Of a stretch of 64,000 bases of DNA, positions 1 through 8,456 are shown piece by piece. The position numbers and the translations under genes were made by a program. The notes below the pieces were generated by a model. The model made no database searches and had not been told where the DNA came from. It worked only from the letters and a program-made list of their open reading frames with translations. The first letter of the stretch is position 1, and the number at the start of each line of letters is the position of its first letter. Source of the DNA: Haladaptatus paucihalophilus DX253 (GTDB lineage Archaea > Halobacteriota > Halobacteria > Halobacteriales > Haladaptataceae); contig NZ_AQXI01000001.1 of the NCBI RefSeq assembly GCF_000376445.1, forward strand, positions 838,962 through 902,961. Reading direction: 5' to 3'.

Positions 1-183
1 GCTCATCGCGCTCACGTGCCCGCCGTGTTTCACCTTCGTCTGGAGGGCGGCGTTCAGTGCGAACCGGTCGTTCGGGTTCATCACCGTCGGGGTTTTCCCA
101 CGTTCGAGGTGGCCGTCCTCGTCGAACGACACCTGCCCCTCGCGGAAGTCCGGGACGCCCTTGGTCAACACGACCGAGTGCAT
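1..183 (-). CDS. etfB: Electron transfer flavoprotein beta subunit, N-terminal part
   Basis: The first 61 codons of a gene that runs off the left edge. The product begins MHSVVLTKGVPDFREGQVSF and continues with TVMNPNDRFALNAALQTK, the AMP-binding N-terminal pattern of EtfB/FixA proteins. EtfB pairs with EtfA to carry electrons from acyl-CoA dehydrogenases to the quinone pool. That would suit the beta-oxidation genes at 11.9-16.7 kb, although they are not adjacent. The ATG at 183 is the only good start. The family call rests on a short N-terminus. Confidence 0.85.
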   Translation of the reverse strand, partial: MHSVVLTKGVPDFREGQVSFDEDGHLERGKTPTVMNPNDRFALNAALQTKVKHGGHVSAMS

Positions 184-353
184 CGGTACCTCCTACCGTG
201 AGTGTATTTAGTATGCATACGTCAATCATTACCAATTGCGCCAGTCGTTATTATACTGTCGGAGAGTCAACAAAAATCTGACATACGGCCGCGGGACAAT
301 CGTCTGTTGATGGCTCGTGCTCAGCGGAAACGACGGCGAAAAGGTATCAGCAC

Positions 354-1370
354 TCAGGCTTGTGGGGCCGGGCCGTCGGACCCGCTTCGGTCCCGATGCG
401 TCGTCTCGACCGCTTCCGAAGCGTCCTCGTCGGTATTCTCGGATTTCGCCCTCTCCTCGTCGGTCGATTTTCGCGTGTCGGCTCGCACCATCGTCATCTC
501 GCCGCGGGCGCGCATGGTCCCGTCGGCGGTCGCGTTCTCGTGGAATTCGAGGTCGGTACACGAGACGTCGCCGAGCACCTCCGCACCGTCTTCGAGGACG
601 ACGGTCCCGCTGCGGGTCGTCACGTCGCCGTGAATCCGCGTTCGCTCGCCGACCACGATGTCGCCGCGCGCTCGAAGGCTCCCGAAGACCTCGTTGCCCG
701 CACCGACCGTAATCTCCTCCGCCCGGATGTTGCCGTGAAGGCGACAGTCGTCGCCGACCGTCGCGGGCGTCGAGACGCGCCACGCGTCGTCGCTGACGTG
801 GCCGCTTCGGGGAATCGTCACCGGTTCCGCCTCGCTCTCGTCCACCATCTCGTCGATGATGCCTTGGGCGGCTTCCTCCTCGCCGAGTCGGAGAAGCTGT
901 GAGAGGTAGACGAAGAGGAAGACGACGGTCGGCATCGGGTTGCGGATGACGATCCACCCGTTGGCTTCGAAGCCTTCGTCGATCTGTACGTCGTCGCCGA
1001 TGTCGAGGTCGCCGCTGACCATCAGTTGCCCCGTGACGTGGACGCGCTCGCCCAAATAGGCGTCCTGTCCGACGAGCACGTCGCCATTCACGTCGCACCA
1101 GAGGTCGAGGCGGCAGTCCGATTCGGCCTCGATGTGTCCGCCGAAAGTCGCCCGTTCGCCCGCGATGACGTTGTTCCCGTGAACGCCGAACGCGCCGCTC
1201 GTCTGTGCACCGACGATGATGTCCCCGTCGGTCACGAGGTCGTGTTCTTCGACGGTCGTCCCGTCGGGAATCGAGAGTTCATCCAGTGGGTCGGAACGGA
1301 GCGGCACACATCCTACCAGCAAGTCGCTCGTAATAAAACCTCCCGAGACCGTCAGACGTTCGTCTGCCAC
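354..1370 (-). CDS. Bactofilin-like (polymer-forming cytoskeletal) protein
   Basis: A 338-residue acidic protein made almost entirely of short beta-strand turns of the type GDIIVG, GDVLVGQDAY, GNIRAEEITVG and GDVTTRSGTVVLEDGAEVLGD. This is the periodic pattern of bactofilin or acyltransferase-like beta-helices. A hydrophobic stretch (MPTVVFLFVYLSQLL, about residues 148-162) interrupts the repeats and may be a membrane-interacting insert. The last 50 residues are charged and probably disordered. Bactofilins polymerise into membrane-associated filaments; that role is inferred from the fold only. The start is a GTG, and the ATG 9 bases upstream is in another frame. It is encoded in the same direction as mscS and dacZ. 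Confidence 0.7.
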   Translation of the reverse strand: MADERLTVSGGFITSDLLVGCVPLRSDPLDELSIPDGTTVEEHDLVTDGDIIVGAQTSGAFGVHGNNVIAGERATFGGHIEAESDCRLDLWCDVNGDVLVGQDAYLGERVHVTGQLMVSGDLDIGDDVQIDEGFEANGWIVIRNPMPTVVFLFVYLSQLLRLGEEEAAQGIIDEMVDESEAEPVTIPRSGHVSDDAWRVSTPATVGDDCRLHGNIRAEEITVGAGNEVFGSLRARGDIVVGERTRIHGDVTTRSGTVVLEDGAEVLGDVSCTDLEFHENATADGTMRARGEMTMVRADTRKSTDEERAKSENTDEDASEAVETTHRDRSGSDGPAPQA

Positions 1371-1432
1371 GTTTCAGCCATCGGTCGAAAATCGGCCGCG
1401 TGACCGCGACCGCCACCTTGACCGCGAACCCG

Positions 1433-2209
1433 CTAGTTCCGGAGCCGAACCGCGCCCTTCCGGAAGACGAGATGGTTCGGGATGATGAACTCCTCGCCGT
1501 CGTTCTCGATGTGCGTGACGAACATATCCACCTCCTGGACGATTCCTTGATTGCCCGCGACGCGAATCTCGTCCCCGATGCCGTACGGTTGGTTGAGCAG
1601 GAGGTAGATGCCCGCCGCCGAGGAGCGGAGCAAGTCCCAGAACGCGACCGCGCCGAAGACGATGGCGGCGAGGTCGTACGCGCCGAACAGCACCAGCAAC
1701 GTGAGCACCGCGATACCGATTTGGCTCAGCGCGATGAGCGACGCGATGTAGACGATGCTGTATTTGACGATTCGGGGGATGACGTTGACTTCCGGGAGCT
1801 TGACGCTCCGGAGGCGTTCGCTCACCAGCAGTTCCGCCTTGTCCGCGACGACGAACCCGACGATGAACACGAGCGCCGCGACGAACAACTGCGGTGTAAA
1901 GAGGATGATCTGCCAGAACAGTTGCGTGCTCAGCGGCAGTTCGGCCGTGTTGAGCGCGAGGAGAATCGTGACGCCGTAGATGAACCACGAGGTGAGACGC
2001 GCGATGAGCGAGACCGTCGTGGTTCCGAGGCTTCGGGCGGTGCGTTCGAACGGCGTTCCCTCGACGACCTCGGGGAGGCCGGCGGCCTTGAGGATGCGCA
2101 TGTTCAACCGGCCGAGCAGATATCCCGCGATGCCGCCCGCGATGAGGATGAGGAGTGCGAGGACGATGCGGTACTCCTGTTGGAGGAGTACCTGCCAGTC
2201 CGCCGCCAT
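1433..2209 (-). CDS. Short MscS-family mechanosensitive channel
   Basis: 258 residues with about four membrane helices. The first runs about residues 14-33, and the last leads into a pore-helix-like segment (AAIVFGAVAFWDLLRSSAAGIYLLL). The MscS beta-domain signature follows: YGIGDEIRV, then VQEVDMFVTHIENDG and IIPNHLVF. The protein stops almost at once afterwards, so the large alpha/beta cytoplasmic cage of E. coli MscS is absent. MscS channels release solutes on hypo-osmotic shock. The ATG lies directly against the TAG stop of the upstream dacZ, implying one transcript and coupled translation. Confidence 0.85.
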   Translation of the reverse strand: MAADWQVLLQQEYRIVLALLILIAGGIAGYLLGRLNMRILKAAGLPEVVEGTPFERTARSLGTTTVSLIARLTSWFIYGVTILLALNTAELPLSTQLFWQIILFTPQLFVAALVFIVGFVVADKAELLVSERLRSVKLPEVNVIPRIVKYSIVYIASLIALSQIGIAVLTLLVLFGAYDLAAIVFGAVAFWDLLRSSAAGIYLLLNQPYGIGDEIRVAGNQGIVQEVDMFVTHIENDGEEFIIPNHLVFRKGAVRLRN

Positions 2210-3022
2210 CTAGTACGCCTCCGGGTCGAGTTCGAGGATGATTTCACCGCCCTTGAACGCCCTGACGAGTCCATCACTCTCCGAGAGGACGATGGCCGTC
2301 GCGTTCGTATCGCGGGTGATGGCACCGCCGGCCATGTGCCGTGCGCCGAGACCTTTCGGGATGTCCACGCCCTCCGCGGACGGTTCGAGGTAGCGGTACG
2401 CCGAGACTATCTTCCCCGAGTCGGAGATGACGAACGCGCCATCGAGGCGAGAGAACTCCTTCAGCATGACGTTCACGATGGGGTCGCCGACGTGGACGTG
2501 ACTCTTCTCGAAGGGGTTGTACGACAGCGGACGGGACTTGTTCATCACCTTGCCCGCGTCGCCGACGACGAACAGCGCGCCGACGGGTTTGCCCTTCTGT
2601 CCCTTCTTTCCGAGTTCGATGGCGACTTCGAACACGTCGCGGATGACGCCGGGGTCGGCCCGCGAATTGGCGAACAGGTCGTAGATTCCCGAGTGAACGT
2701 CCTCGTCGGCCCTGACGCGGGTGACGGTATCGATCCCGTCGCCGAACATGTTCGCGATGCACGTCAGTTCGTCACCGTCCTCCGCGAGTCCGTGGTCTAT
2801 CGCCCCTTCGATGCCGAATCGGATGCGGTCTTTGACGCTCTCGAACTCCAGCGGGAGTTCCACGAAGTTGTCCGCGCCGACGTTGTTGTCCGGCGCGACG
2901 ACCACCACGTCGGTGTCGTTCAAGTCCGCGAACCGTTCGTAGTACGACCCGCTCGGGGAGAAGAGAAACACTGCGTCGACACCACCGACGAGGTCCTCCA
3001 GAAGTTCGCTCAGGGTAGCCAT
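2210..3022 (-). CDS. dacZ: Diadenylate cyclase DacZ (c-di-AMP synthase)
   Basis: 270 residues. The N-terminal half is the archaeal DacZ-type regulatory domain and the C-terminal half is a DAC domain. The DGA motif of the active site is at residues 194-196 (SRLDGAFVIS). The second nucleotide-binding motif, equivalent to RHR, is GARHMAGGAITR at about 226-237. DAC enzymes condense two ATP into cyclic di-AMP, which in haloarchaea is linked to osmotic control. I chose ATG 3022 (MATLSELLED) over an in-frame upstream ATG at 3043 because the family begins here. The gene abuts mscS, which fits an osmo-signalling pair. Confidence 0.93.
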   Translation of the reverse strand: MATLSELLEDLVGGVDAVFLFSPSGSYYERFADLNDTDVVVVAPDNNVGADNFVELPLEFESVKDRIRFGIEGAIDHGLAEDGDELTCIANMFGDGIDTVTRVRADEDVHSGIYDLFANSRADPGVIRDVFEVAIELGKKGQKGKPVGALFVVGDAGKVMNKSRPLSYNPFEKSHVHVGDPIVNVMLKEFSRLDGAFVISDSGKIVSAYRYLEPSAEGVDIPKGLGARHMAGGAITRDTNATAIVLSESDGLVRAFKGGEIILELDPEAY

Positions 3023-3156
3023 TACAGAAGGGCACTCAATCACCGAAGAAAAGGTTTGTGGGGGTATATGTCACCAGAAATCTCTTTTTGCGGACCTGTC
3101 TCTCATCGTTGAATGGAGATGTTAGTCCGATTTTGACCCAATCCGTGTTCGAACAC

Positions 3157-3420
3157 TTACATACCCATGTCGGATGCGCGGTCGGGAACCGGCAAGTCGT
3201 TCGGTCGGACGCCGAGCAGTTCCGCCGCGTGGTCGAGCGCCATGTCGAATCCGTAGTACCGTTCGAGTTCCGGACTGTCCGCCGTCTCCCGGACTTTCAG
3301 CATTCCGTACCCTTCGCGGTTCTGGGCGACGGCCGCGGTTCGTCCCTTCCGGTCGAATTCGAGGACGCGTTCGTGATCTGTTTCGAAGTATCGTGCCGTG
3401 ATGTCGTCCGAAGCGGTCAT
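3157..3420 (-). CDS. Conserved haloarchaeal small protein
   Basis: 87 acidic residues starting MTASDDITARYFETDHERVL. It has no cysteines, membrane segment or motif I recognise. The pattern KGRTAAVAQNREGYGMLKV followed by ELERYYGFDMALDHAAELLG looks like a small alpha/beta domain. The start is the ATG at 3420; codons further upstream in this frame look non-coding because they overlap the divergent regulator. It is divergent from the PadR-type gene at 3504 with about 80 bp between the starts. Function unknown. Confidence 0.65.
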   Translation of the reverse strand: MTASDDITARYFETDHERVLEFDRKGRTAAVAQNREGYGMLKVRETADSPELERYYGFDMALDHAAELLGVRPNDLPVPDRASDMGM

Positions 3421-3503
3421 GAACGGCGCTTCGGAGGGGGTACAGTCGAAGCTATCGGTTCCAACCCGAAAACCACGTGAGTCCCGCCGCCCCACACCCG
3501 CAC

Positions 3504-3782
3504 ATGACTCGCTGGCACCAGAGCGGCACCCGTCGGGACATGTGTATCCTCCTCGCCGAGGCCGGGGAACTCCGCGGCCAGAAGCTGAAGACCCGGCTCG
3601 AATCGCACTACGACAAACAGCTCGACCCCAAGCGTTACTACGCCACCCTCGACAGACTCGTCGAGAGCGGCCACGTCGAAAAGCGCGTCGAGGGGCTGTA
3701 CGACGTGTTCTCGCTGACGGACGTCGGAGAAGCGAGACTCCGCGAGCAGTTCGAGTGGATGCGCGAGAAAGTCGAGGAGTGA
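3504..3782 (+). CDS. PadR-family winged-helix transcriptional regulator
   Basis: 92 residues from ATG 3504; a GTG at 3477 would add nine proline-rich residues. The sequence MTRWHQSGTRRDMCILLAEA, then LKTRLESHYDKQLDPKRYYATLDRLVESGHVEKRVEG and VFSLTDVGEARLREQ, matches a PadR N-terminal winged helix: helix-turn-helix, wing, and the typical 'YxLTxxG' strand. It lacks a long C-terminal dimerisation domain, as in PadR subfamily-1 minimal proteins. It probably controls itself or the divergent small gene. Confidence 0.75.
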   Translation: MTRWHQSGTRRDMCILLAEAGELRGQKLKTRLESHYDKQLDPKRYYATLDRLVESGHVEKRVEGLYDVFSLTDVGEARLREQFEWMREKVEE

Positions 3783-3915
3783 CGGGCGGTAGGGGGAACG
3801 GACGGGAGTCGAACGGAGTGGAATCGGTAGCGGACGTACCCATGGGCGCAAAACGTTCGAACGTCGTCTCCGTACCCGAACACCGCTTCCGAAAAAACGA
3901 CGACTTGAGCCCCGT

Positions 3916-4125
3916 TCAGGGCCGATGCGGTCCCGTCCGCCGCGGAACGAACGGCTCGCGCGGTTCGACCGAAATACTACTGACGGGCAGTTCCTGCTCG
4001 TCGAGAACGGCGTGAATCGAGCCGAGAAGCTCCTTGTCCACGTCGTCGGCGTCGATGCCGCGGAACCGGAGGCCGACCTGTTTGATGGCGATACGCTTTT
4101 CCGAAGAAGGTTCGTTGTCGGACAT
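3916..4125 (-). CDS. Small conserved hypothetical protein
   Basis: 69 residues starting MSDNEPSSEKRIAIKQVGLR at ATG 4125. It is acidic overall with a basic C-terminal tail (EPFVPRRTGPHRP). The core reads IKQVGLRFRGIDADDVDKELLGSIHAVL and may form an alpha-beta fold. No function is recognised. Its 5' leader contains a long inverted repeat and a 17-codon open frame (see 4140-4207), so expression may be controlled at the RNA level. Confidence 0.5.
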   Translation of the reverse strand: MSDNEPSSEKRIAIKQVGLRFRGIDADDVDKELLGSIHAVLDEQELPVSSISVEPREPFVPRRTGPHRP

Positions 4126-4139
4126 GCTTCGATAGGTGT

Positions 4140-4207
4140 CGAAGCACACGAGGTCAGTGCTCTACCACTGGCCTTTCGGCGAATACCTCGTCTGCTTCGT
4201 CCGACAT
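4140..4207 (-). promoter_or_regulatory. Structured leader with a 17-codon upstream ORF
   Basis: On the minus strand a 15-base arm (4199-4185) pairs with 4154-4140 with one mismatch (CGAAGCAGACGAGGT with ACCTCGTGTGCTTCG). Between the arms lie GCC-GAAA-GGC, a GNRA-capped hairpin, and CAGTG-GTAGAG-CACTG. Together they would make a three-way junction. A 17-codon frame (MSDEADEVFAERPVVEH) starts at 4207 and ends inside the 3' arm at 4154. A TATA-like ATAGAATTAAC lies at about 4222-4233. The downstream gene starts at 4125, 15 bases after the structure. Whether this is a regulator or a remnant is not known. Confidence 0.45.
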
Positions 4208-4438
4208 ATCAAACGATGGTGAGTTAATTCTATTGGTTCGGTGTGCTCGGAAATCCGAGAAGCGCGCCGTCGAACCGCCGTCCCGTCTCGAATCGGACGG
4301 CCGTCGTGTCCGAGCGTTTCCGCGCCACACTGAAAACGATTCGCGCGCCACACCGCGGACCGTTTCCGCGCCACGCGGCGACCGAACTTCGCACCGCGGC
4401 CCGTAACGTTAACCCGGAATCCGACCGAACGCTCGACC
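4208..4438. other. Intergenic, divergent promoter region
   Basis: About 230 bp between the structured leader and nnr. It holds the TATA-like ATAGAATTAAC on the minus strand near 4222-4233. I see no credible gene. Confidence 0.4.
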
Positions 4439-5863
4439 ATGATCACCGCAGACCGGATGGCCGCCGTGGACGAGAACGCCGAACACCTCGGGGTGCCCCG
4501 CAAGCAGTTGATGGAGTCGAGCGGGAACGCCATCGCCCGCCGCGTCCGCGAGATGGTGTCGCCGGGCGCGCGGGTCTGTATCGTCGCCGGACGGGGAAAT
4601 AACGGCGGCGACGCCTTCGTCGCCGCGCGATTTCTCGACGAGTACGACGTGTCCGTCCTCCTGCTCGGGCGGGCCGAAACAATCGGAACCGACATCGCGC
4701 GGGAGAACTGGGACGCGCTCCGCCGGGCCGAGTACGACGCGACGGAAGTGAAAGACTCCGGCGCGTTCGAACTGCCCGACTGTGACCTCGTTATCGACGC
4801 CATGCTCGGAACCGGCGTGACGGGGGCGCTCCGGGAACCCGCCGCGACCGTCGCCCGGGCCATCAACGACGCCGACGCCGCCGTCCTCGCCGTGGACGTT
4901 CCCTCGGGCGTGAACGCCGATTCCGGCGAGGCCGAGGGCGTGGCCGTCGAAGCCGATGCGGTCGTCACGTTCCACGACATGAAACCCGGCCTCGCCGACC
5001 ACGACGGCGACGTGACCGTGGCCGACATCGGCATCCCCGCCGCCGCGGAGCGGTTCGTCGGGCCGGGCGACCTGCGGAGCGTTCGCGGGGACGTCGGGGG
5101 GCGCGTGTTCGTCATCGGCGGCGGACCGTTCACCGGCGCACCGGCGCTCGCGGCCCAATCGGCGTTGCGGGCGGGCGCGGACCTCTCGTTTGTCGCCGCG
5201 CCGAACACCGTCGCGGGGGAGATTCAGGGCTACGCGGAGGACCTCATCGTCCAACCCTACGACGGCGACCGCCTGACGCCCGAGCAGGTCGATGGCTTGG
5301 TCGAGACGGCCGAATCGTACGACGACACGGTTATCATCGGCCCCGGACTCGGCAACGCCGACGAGACCATCGACGCGGCGACGGACTTCCTCGAATCCTT
5401 CGAGGGTCGGGCGGTCGTGGACGCCGACGCGCTCCCCGCGATTCCCGGCCTCGACACGGACGCGACGCTGGTCTGTACGCCGAACCGGAAGGAACTGGCC
5501 GAGATGGACGGCCCGGACGCGGACGACTTGCGCGAGGTGACGGACGAAATCGAAACCCTCGCGGACGACATCGGGCACGTCGTGCTGGCGAAGGGCGCGA
5601 CGGACGTGATTTCGGACGGCGACCGAACGCGCGTCGTTCGAACGGGCAACACGGGCATGAAAGTGGGCGGCACGGGCGACCTGCTCGCCGGAATCGTCGC
5701 GGGGCTGTTCGGCACGACGGATGCCTTCGACGCCGCGTGCGTCGGGTCGTTCGTCAATGGGCGGGCGGGCGACCTGCTCTACGACGAGCGATACGAGGGT
5801 CTGCTCGCGTCCGACATGCTCGAAACGATTCCGGCCGCGATGTGGGGTGAGGACGATGCGTGA
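4439..5863 (+). CDS. nnr: Bifunctional NAD(P)H-hydrate epimerase / ADP-dependent dehydratase
   Basis: 474 residues with two domains. Residues about 1-215 are the YjeF-N (NnrE) epimerase, with the GRGNNGGDAFVAARFL loop and DAMLGTGVTG. Residues about 220-470 are the ribokinase-like NnrD dehydratase, with VIGGGPFTGAPALAAQSALR, GPGLG and the GNTGMKVGGTGDLLAGIVAG nucleotide loop with its catalytic Asp. The pair repairs hydrated NADH and NADPH in the cytosol. It overlaps moaC by eight bases, so the two are co-transcribed. Confidence 0.93.
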   Translation: MITADRMAAVDENAEHLGVPRKQLMESSGNAIARRVREMVSPGARVCIVAGRGNNGGDAFVAARFLDEYDVSVLLLGRAETIGTDIARENWDALRRAEYDATEVKDSGAFELPDCDLVIDAMLGTGVTGALREPAATVARAINDADAAVLAVDVPSGVNADSGEAEGVAVEADAVVTFHDMKPGLADHDGDVTVADIGIPAAAERFVGPGDLRSVRGDVGGRVFVIGGGPFTGAPALAAQSALRAGADLSFVAAPNTVAGEIQGYAEDLIVQPYDGDRLTPEQVDGLVETAESYDDTVIIGPGLGNADETIDAATDFLESFEGRAVVDADALPAIPGLDTDATLVCTPNRKELAEMDGPDADDLREVTDEIETLADDIGHVVLAKGATDVISDGDRTRVVRTGNTGMKVGGTGDLLAGIVAGLFGTTDAFDAACVGSFVNGRAGDLLYDERYEGLLASDMLETIPAAMWGEDDA

Positions 5864-6368
5864 AAACGAGACGACCGACGAGGAACTGACGACGGACGAG
5901 GAATTGACCCACACGGACGACTCCGGCGAGGTGCAGATGGTGAACGTCGGCGGGAAACCCGACACGGCCCGTCGAGCGGTTGCGCGCGGCGAGATTCACC
6001 TTCAGCAATCGACCGTCGATGCGATTCGGGCGAACGACCTGAAGAAGGGCGACGTGCTGGCGACGGCCCGAATTGGCGCGGTACAGGCGGTGAAACACAC
6101 GTGGGAGACGATTCCGATGTGCCACCAGATACCCATCACGAACGTCGATACCGACTTCGACGTGCGCGACGACCGCGTGGTCCTATCCGTGGCCGTCGAG
6201 ACGACGGGAAAGACCGGATGCGAGATGGAGGCCCTGGAGGGCGTCACGACGGGGCTGAACGTCGTCTGGGACATGGTGAAGGCGGTCGAGAAGGACGACG
6301 ACGGCGGGTATCCCGACACCGCGATTCGTGACGTCCGGGTGGTCGAAAAGGAAAAGCGACCGACGTGA
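5856..6368 (+). CDS. moaC: Cyclic pyranopterin monophosphate synthase MoaC
   Basis: 170 residues. After an acidic N-terminal tail with the near-repeat TTDEELTTDEELT comes the MoaC core: MVNVGGKPDTARRAVARGEI, KKGDVLATARIGAVQAVKHT, IPMCHQIPIT and TGKTGCEMEALEGVTTGLN. The CHQIP and GVEMEALE-type motifs with Lys/Asp are the active-site features. MoaC converts the 3',8-cyclo-GTP made by MoaA to cPMP in molybdenum cofactor synthesis. The ATG lies inside the end of nnr, implying translational coupling, although the functions seem unrelated. Confidence 0.95.
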   Translation: MRENETTDEELTTDEELTHTDDSGEVQMVNVGGKPDTARRAVARGEIHLQQSTVDAIRANDLKKGDVLATARIGAVQAVKHTWETIPMCHQIPITNVDTDFDVRDDRVVLSVAVETTGKTGCEMEALEGVTTGLNVVWDMVKAVEKDDDGGYPDTAIRDVRVVEKEKRPT

Positions 6369-6409
6369 TTCGGCAAGGGTCTTTGCCGCTCGTTCACTAC
6401 GGGTGACTG

Positions 6410-7348
6410 ATGGCCCCCCGTTCCGACGCGTCGGAGAACCGGGAACGCATGACCCCGGAGGAAGCGTTTTCGATACTCGGGAACGAGTTGCGAGTGGAAA
6501 TCCTTCGAGAGCTAGCCACGGAGGCACGCACCGAGGAGACGGTCGCCGGCGGTCCCGGCCTGACGTTTTCACAGCTCTACGAGCGCGTCGATGCGACGAA
6601 CTCGTCGCGGTTCTCGTATCACTTGCAGAAACTCACCGACACGTTCGTCCGCGAAACCGAAACCGGATACAAGCTGACGTACGCGGGTGACAAAATCGTG
6701 CGAACGATTCTCGCCGGGACGTACCACGAACGCCCCGAGTTCGAGCCGATCGAACTCGACGGGCTGTGTCCCAGTTGTCACGAGACGACGCTCCGCGCGA
6801 CGTACGAGGATGAGATGCTGGTGGTTCGGTGCGCGCAGTGTGAACTCCGGTTGTTGTCGTTCCTGCTCTCCCCGGCGCAGACCAAGAATCGTACCCCGAC
6901 GGGGATAATGGACAGCGCCGACCGGTACGTCCGCGACGAGTACTCGATGGTGCTCGACGGGGTTTGCTCGGAGTGCCTCGGTCGGATGACGAATACAATC
7001 CGGCCGGGACAGGAACCCGTCGGCGGAATCTATCTCAGCGTCCACTCGTGCGAGCAGTGTGGGTACCGGGTAACCGCCCCGGTCGAACTGTGTCTCGTCT
7101 ATCATCCGGCGGTCGTCGCGTTCTACTGGGAGCACGGGACGGACATCCGGGACGAATCCCTCTGGAAGCTGTTCGAGTACATACACTCCGACCGATGGCG
7201 GACGGAGTGCCTCTCGTCCGACCCGTACGAATTCAGGGTGACGATGACCGTCGGCGACGACGAACTCCGCGTCGAGGTGGACGAAACGCTGTCGGTGACG
7301 TCCGTCCGCGCGGTCGAGACGCGAATTATAAACGACGAAACATCGTGA
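6410..7348 (+). CDS. Winged-helix regulator with zinc ribbons (haloarchaeal ArsR-like)
   Basis: 312 residues. The N-terminal 100 residues are a winged-helix domain (TPEEAFSILGNELRVEILREL, FSQLYERVDATNSSRFSYHLQKL, YAGDKIVRTI) like the haloarchaeal DUF7347 regulators. The following domain carries two zinc-ribbon-like cysteine sets, CPSC/CAQC and CSEC/CEQC. The C-terminal part binds an unknown ligand. It probably represses or activates the ABC exporter genes that start about 170 bp downstream on the same strand; this is inference from position. Confidence 0.8.
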   Translation: MAPRSDASENRERMTPEEAFSILGNELRVEILRELATEARTEETVAGGPGLTFSQLYERVDATNSSRFSYHLQKLTDTFVRETETGYKLTYAGDKIVRTILAGTYHERPEFEPIELDGLCPSCHETTLRATYEDEMLVVRCAQCELRLLSFLLSPAQTKNRTPTGIMDSADRYVRDEYSMVLDGVCSECLGRMTNTIRPGQEPVGGIYLSVHSCEQCGYRVTAPVELCLVYHPAVVAFYWEHGTDIRDESLWKLFEYIHSDRWRTECLSSDPYEFRVTMTVGDDELRVEVDETLSVTSVRAVETRIINDETS

Positions 7349-7520
7349 CAACCCGCGAGCAAAAGATTCGTTGAGCCATCGCCGGTTCGTTCCGTTCGAG
7401 CGAATCGGAAGTTCCACGACGGATAAAGGTAGCACAAAGAATTTTTAGTTGGATTGTTGTTAGAGGGACGACAAATCGGAACAGGTATCCCCGTCCGAGC
7501 ACCGTTCCGTCGGTAACGCG

Positions 7521-8456
7521 ATGACTGCTATCCAAACGGAATCACTGACGAAGCGGTTCGGCGATGTAGTCGCCGTCTCAGCGCTCGATTTGACCGTCGA
7601 GGAGGGCGAGATATTCGGCTTCCTCGGCCCGAACGGGTGCGGGAAATCGACGACCATCAACATGGTTCTGGATTACGTCCGACCGACGGACGGCCGTGCG
7701 ACCGTGCTGGGGTACGACGCCCAGCGGGAACCGAAGGCGATTCACGAACGCATCGGTATCCTTCCCGACGCGTTCGACCTCTACGGTCGGCTCTCCGGTC
7801 GCAAACACGTCCAGTTCGCCATCGACTCCAAGGGCACGAACGAGGACGTGGACGACATCCTCGAACGCGTCGGTCTCTCGGCGGGTGATGCGGCCCGTCC
7901 CGCCGGCGATTACTCGAAGGGAATGCGCCAGCGCCTCGCGCTCGGTATGGCGCTGGTCGGTGACCCCGAGTTGCTGATTCTCGACGAACCCTCGTCGGGT
8001 CTGGACCCGCACGGCGTCCGCGAGATGCGCCAAATCATCCAGCGGGAGGCCGACCGCGGTACGGCCGTGTTCTTCTCCAGCCACATCCTCAGTCAGGTCG
8101 AGGCGGTCTGTGACCGCGTGGCCATCATGGACGAGGGCGAACTCGTCACCGTCGATACCATCGACGGCCTCCGGGATGCGGTCGGTTCGGGTGCAACCAT
8201 GGAACTGACCGTGAGCGCGACGCCGAGCGTCTCGTTCGACGACATCAACGGCGTGACGAACGCGACGATAGACGGGACCGTCGTCACGGTCACGTACACC
8301 GATTCGAGGGCGAAGGCGAAGGTGATAAACCGCGTCGAGGCGGCGGGCGTCACCGTCGCCGACGTCACGATGGAGGAATCCTCGCTCGAAGACCTCTTCG
8401 AGGTCTACACGAACCACGCCGACGAGTCGCACGTCGATGCGGAGGTGTCGTCGTGA
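7521..8456 (+). CDS. ABC exporter ATP-binding protein
   Basis: 311 residues of the CcmA/DrrA-type ATPase family. Walker A is GPNGCGKST, the signature is DYSKGMRQRLALGMAL, Walker B is LLILDEPSSGLDP, and the switch His is in FFSSHILSQVE. The C-terminal 90 residues are an accessory domain often found in drug- or Na+-exporting ABC systems. The stop overlaps the GTG start of the permease gene by four bases (GTGA), so the two form one transporter. A TATA-like AATTTTTAG sits near 7440-7448. Confidence 0.9.
   Translation: MTAIQTESLTKRFGDVVAVSALDLTVEEGEIFGFLGPNGCGKSTTINMVLDYVRPTDGRATVLGYDAQREPKAIHERIGILPDAFDLYGRLSGRKHVQFAIDSKGTNEDVDDILERVGLSAGDAARPAGDYSKGMRQRLALGMALVGDPELLILDEPSSGLDPHGVREMRQIIQREADRGTAVFFSSHILSQVEAVCDRVAIMDEGELVTVDTIDGLRDAVGSGATMELTVSATPSVSFDDINGVTNATIDGTVVTVTYTDSRAKAKVINRVEAAGVTVADVTMEESSLEDLFEVYTNHADESHVDAEVSS

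Noticed and set aside
1400-3112. 570-codon plus-strand frame
   Set aside because: Antisense to mscS and dacZ, rich in Arg/Asp/Val and without domain signals.
4140-4199. tRNA gene on the minus strand (sequence like a D arm, AGTGGTAGAGC)
   Set aside because: No acceptor stem, T arm or D stem pairing can be formed around it; the pairing seen is a long closing stem with two hairpins.
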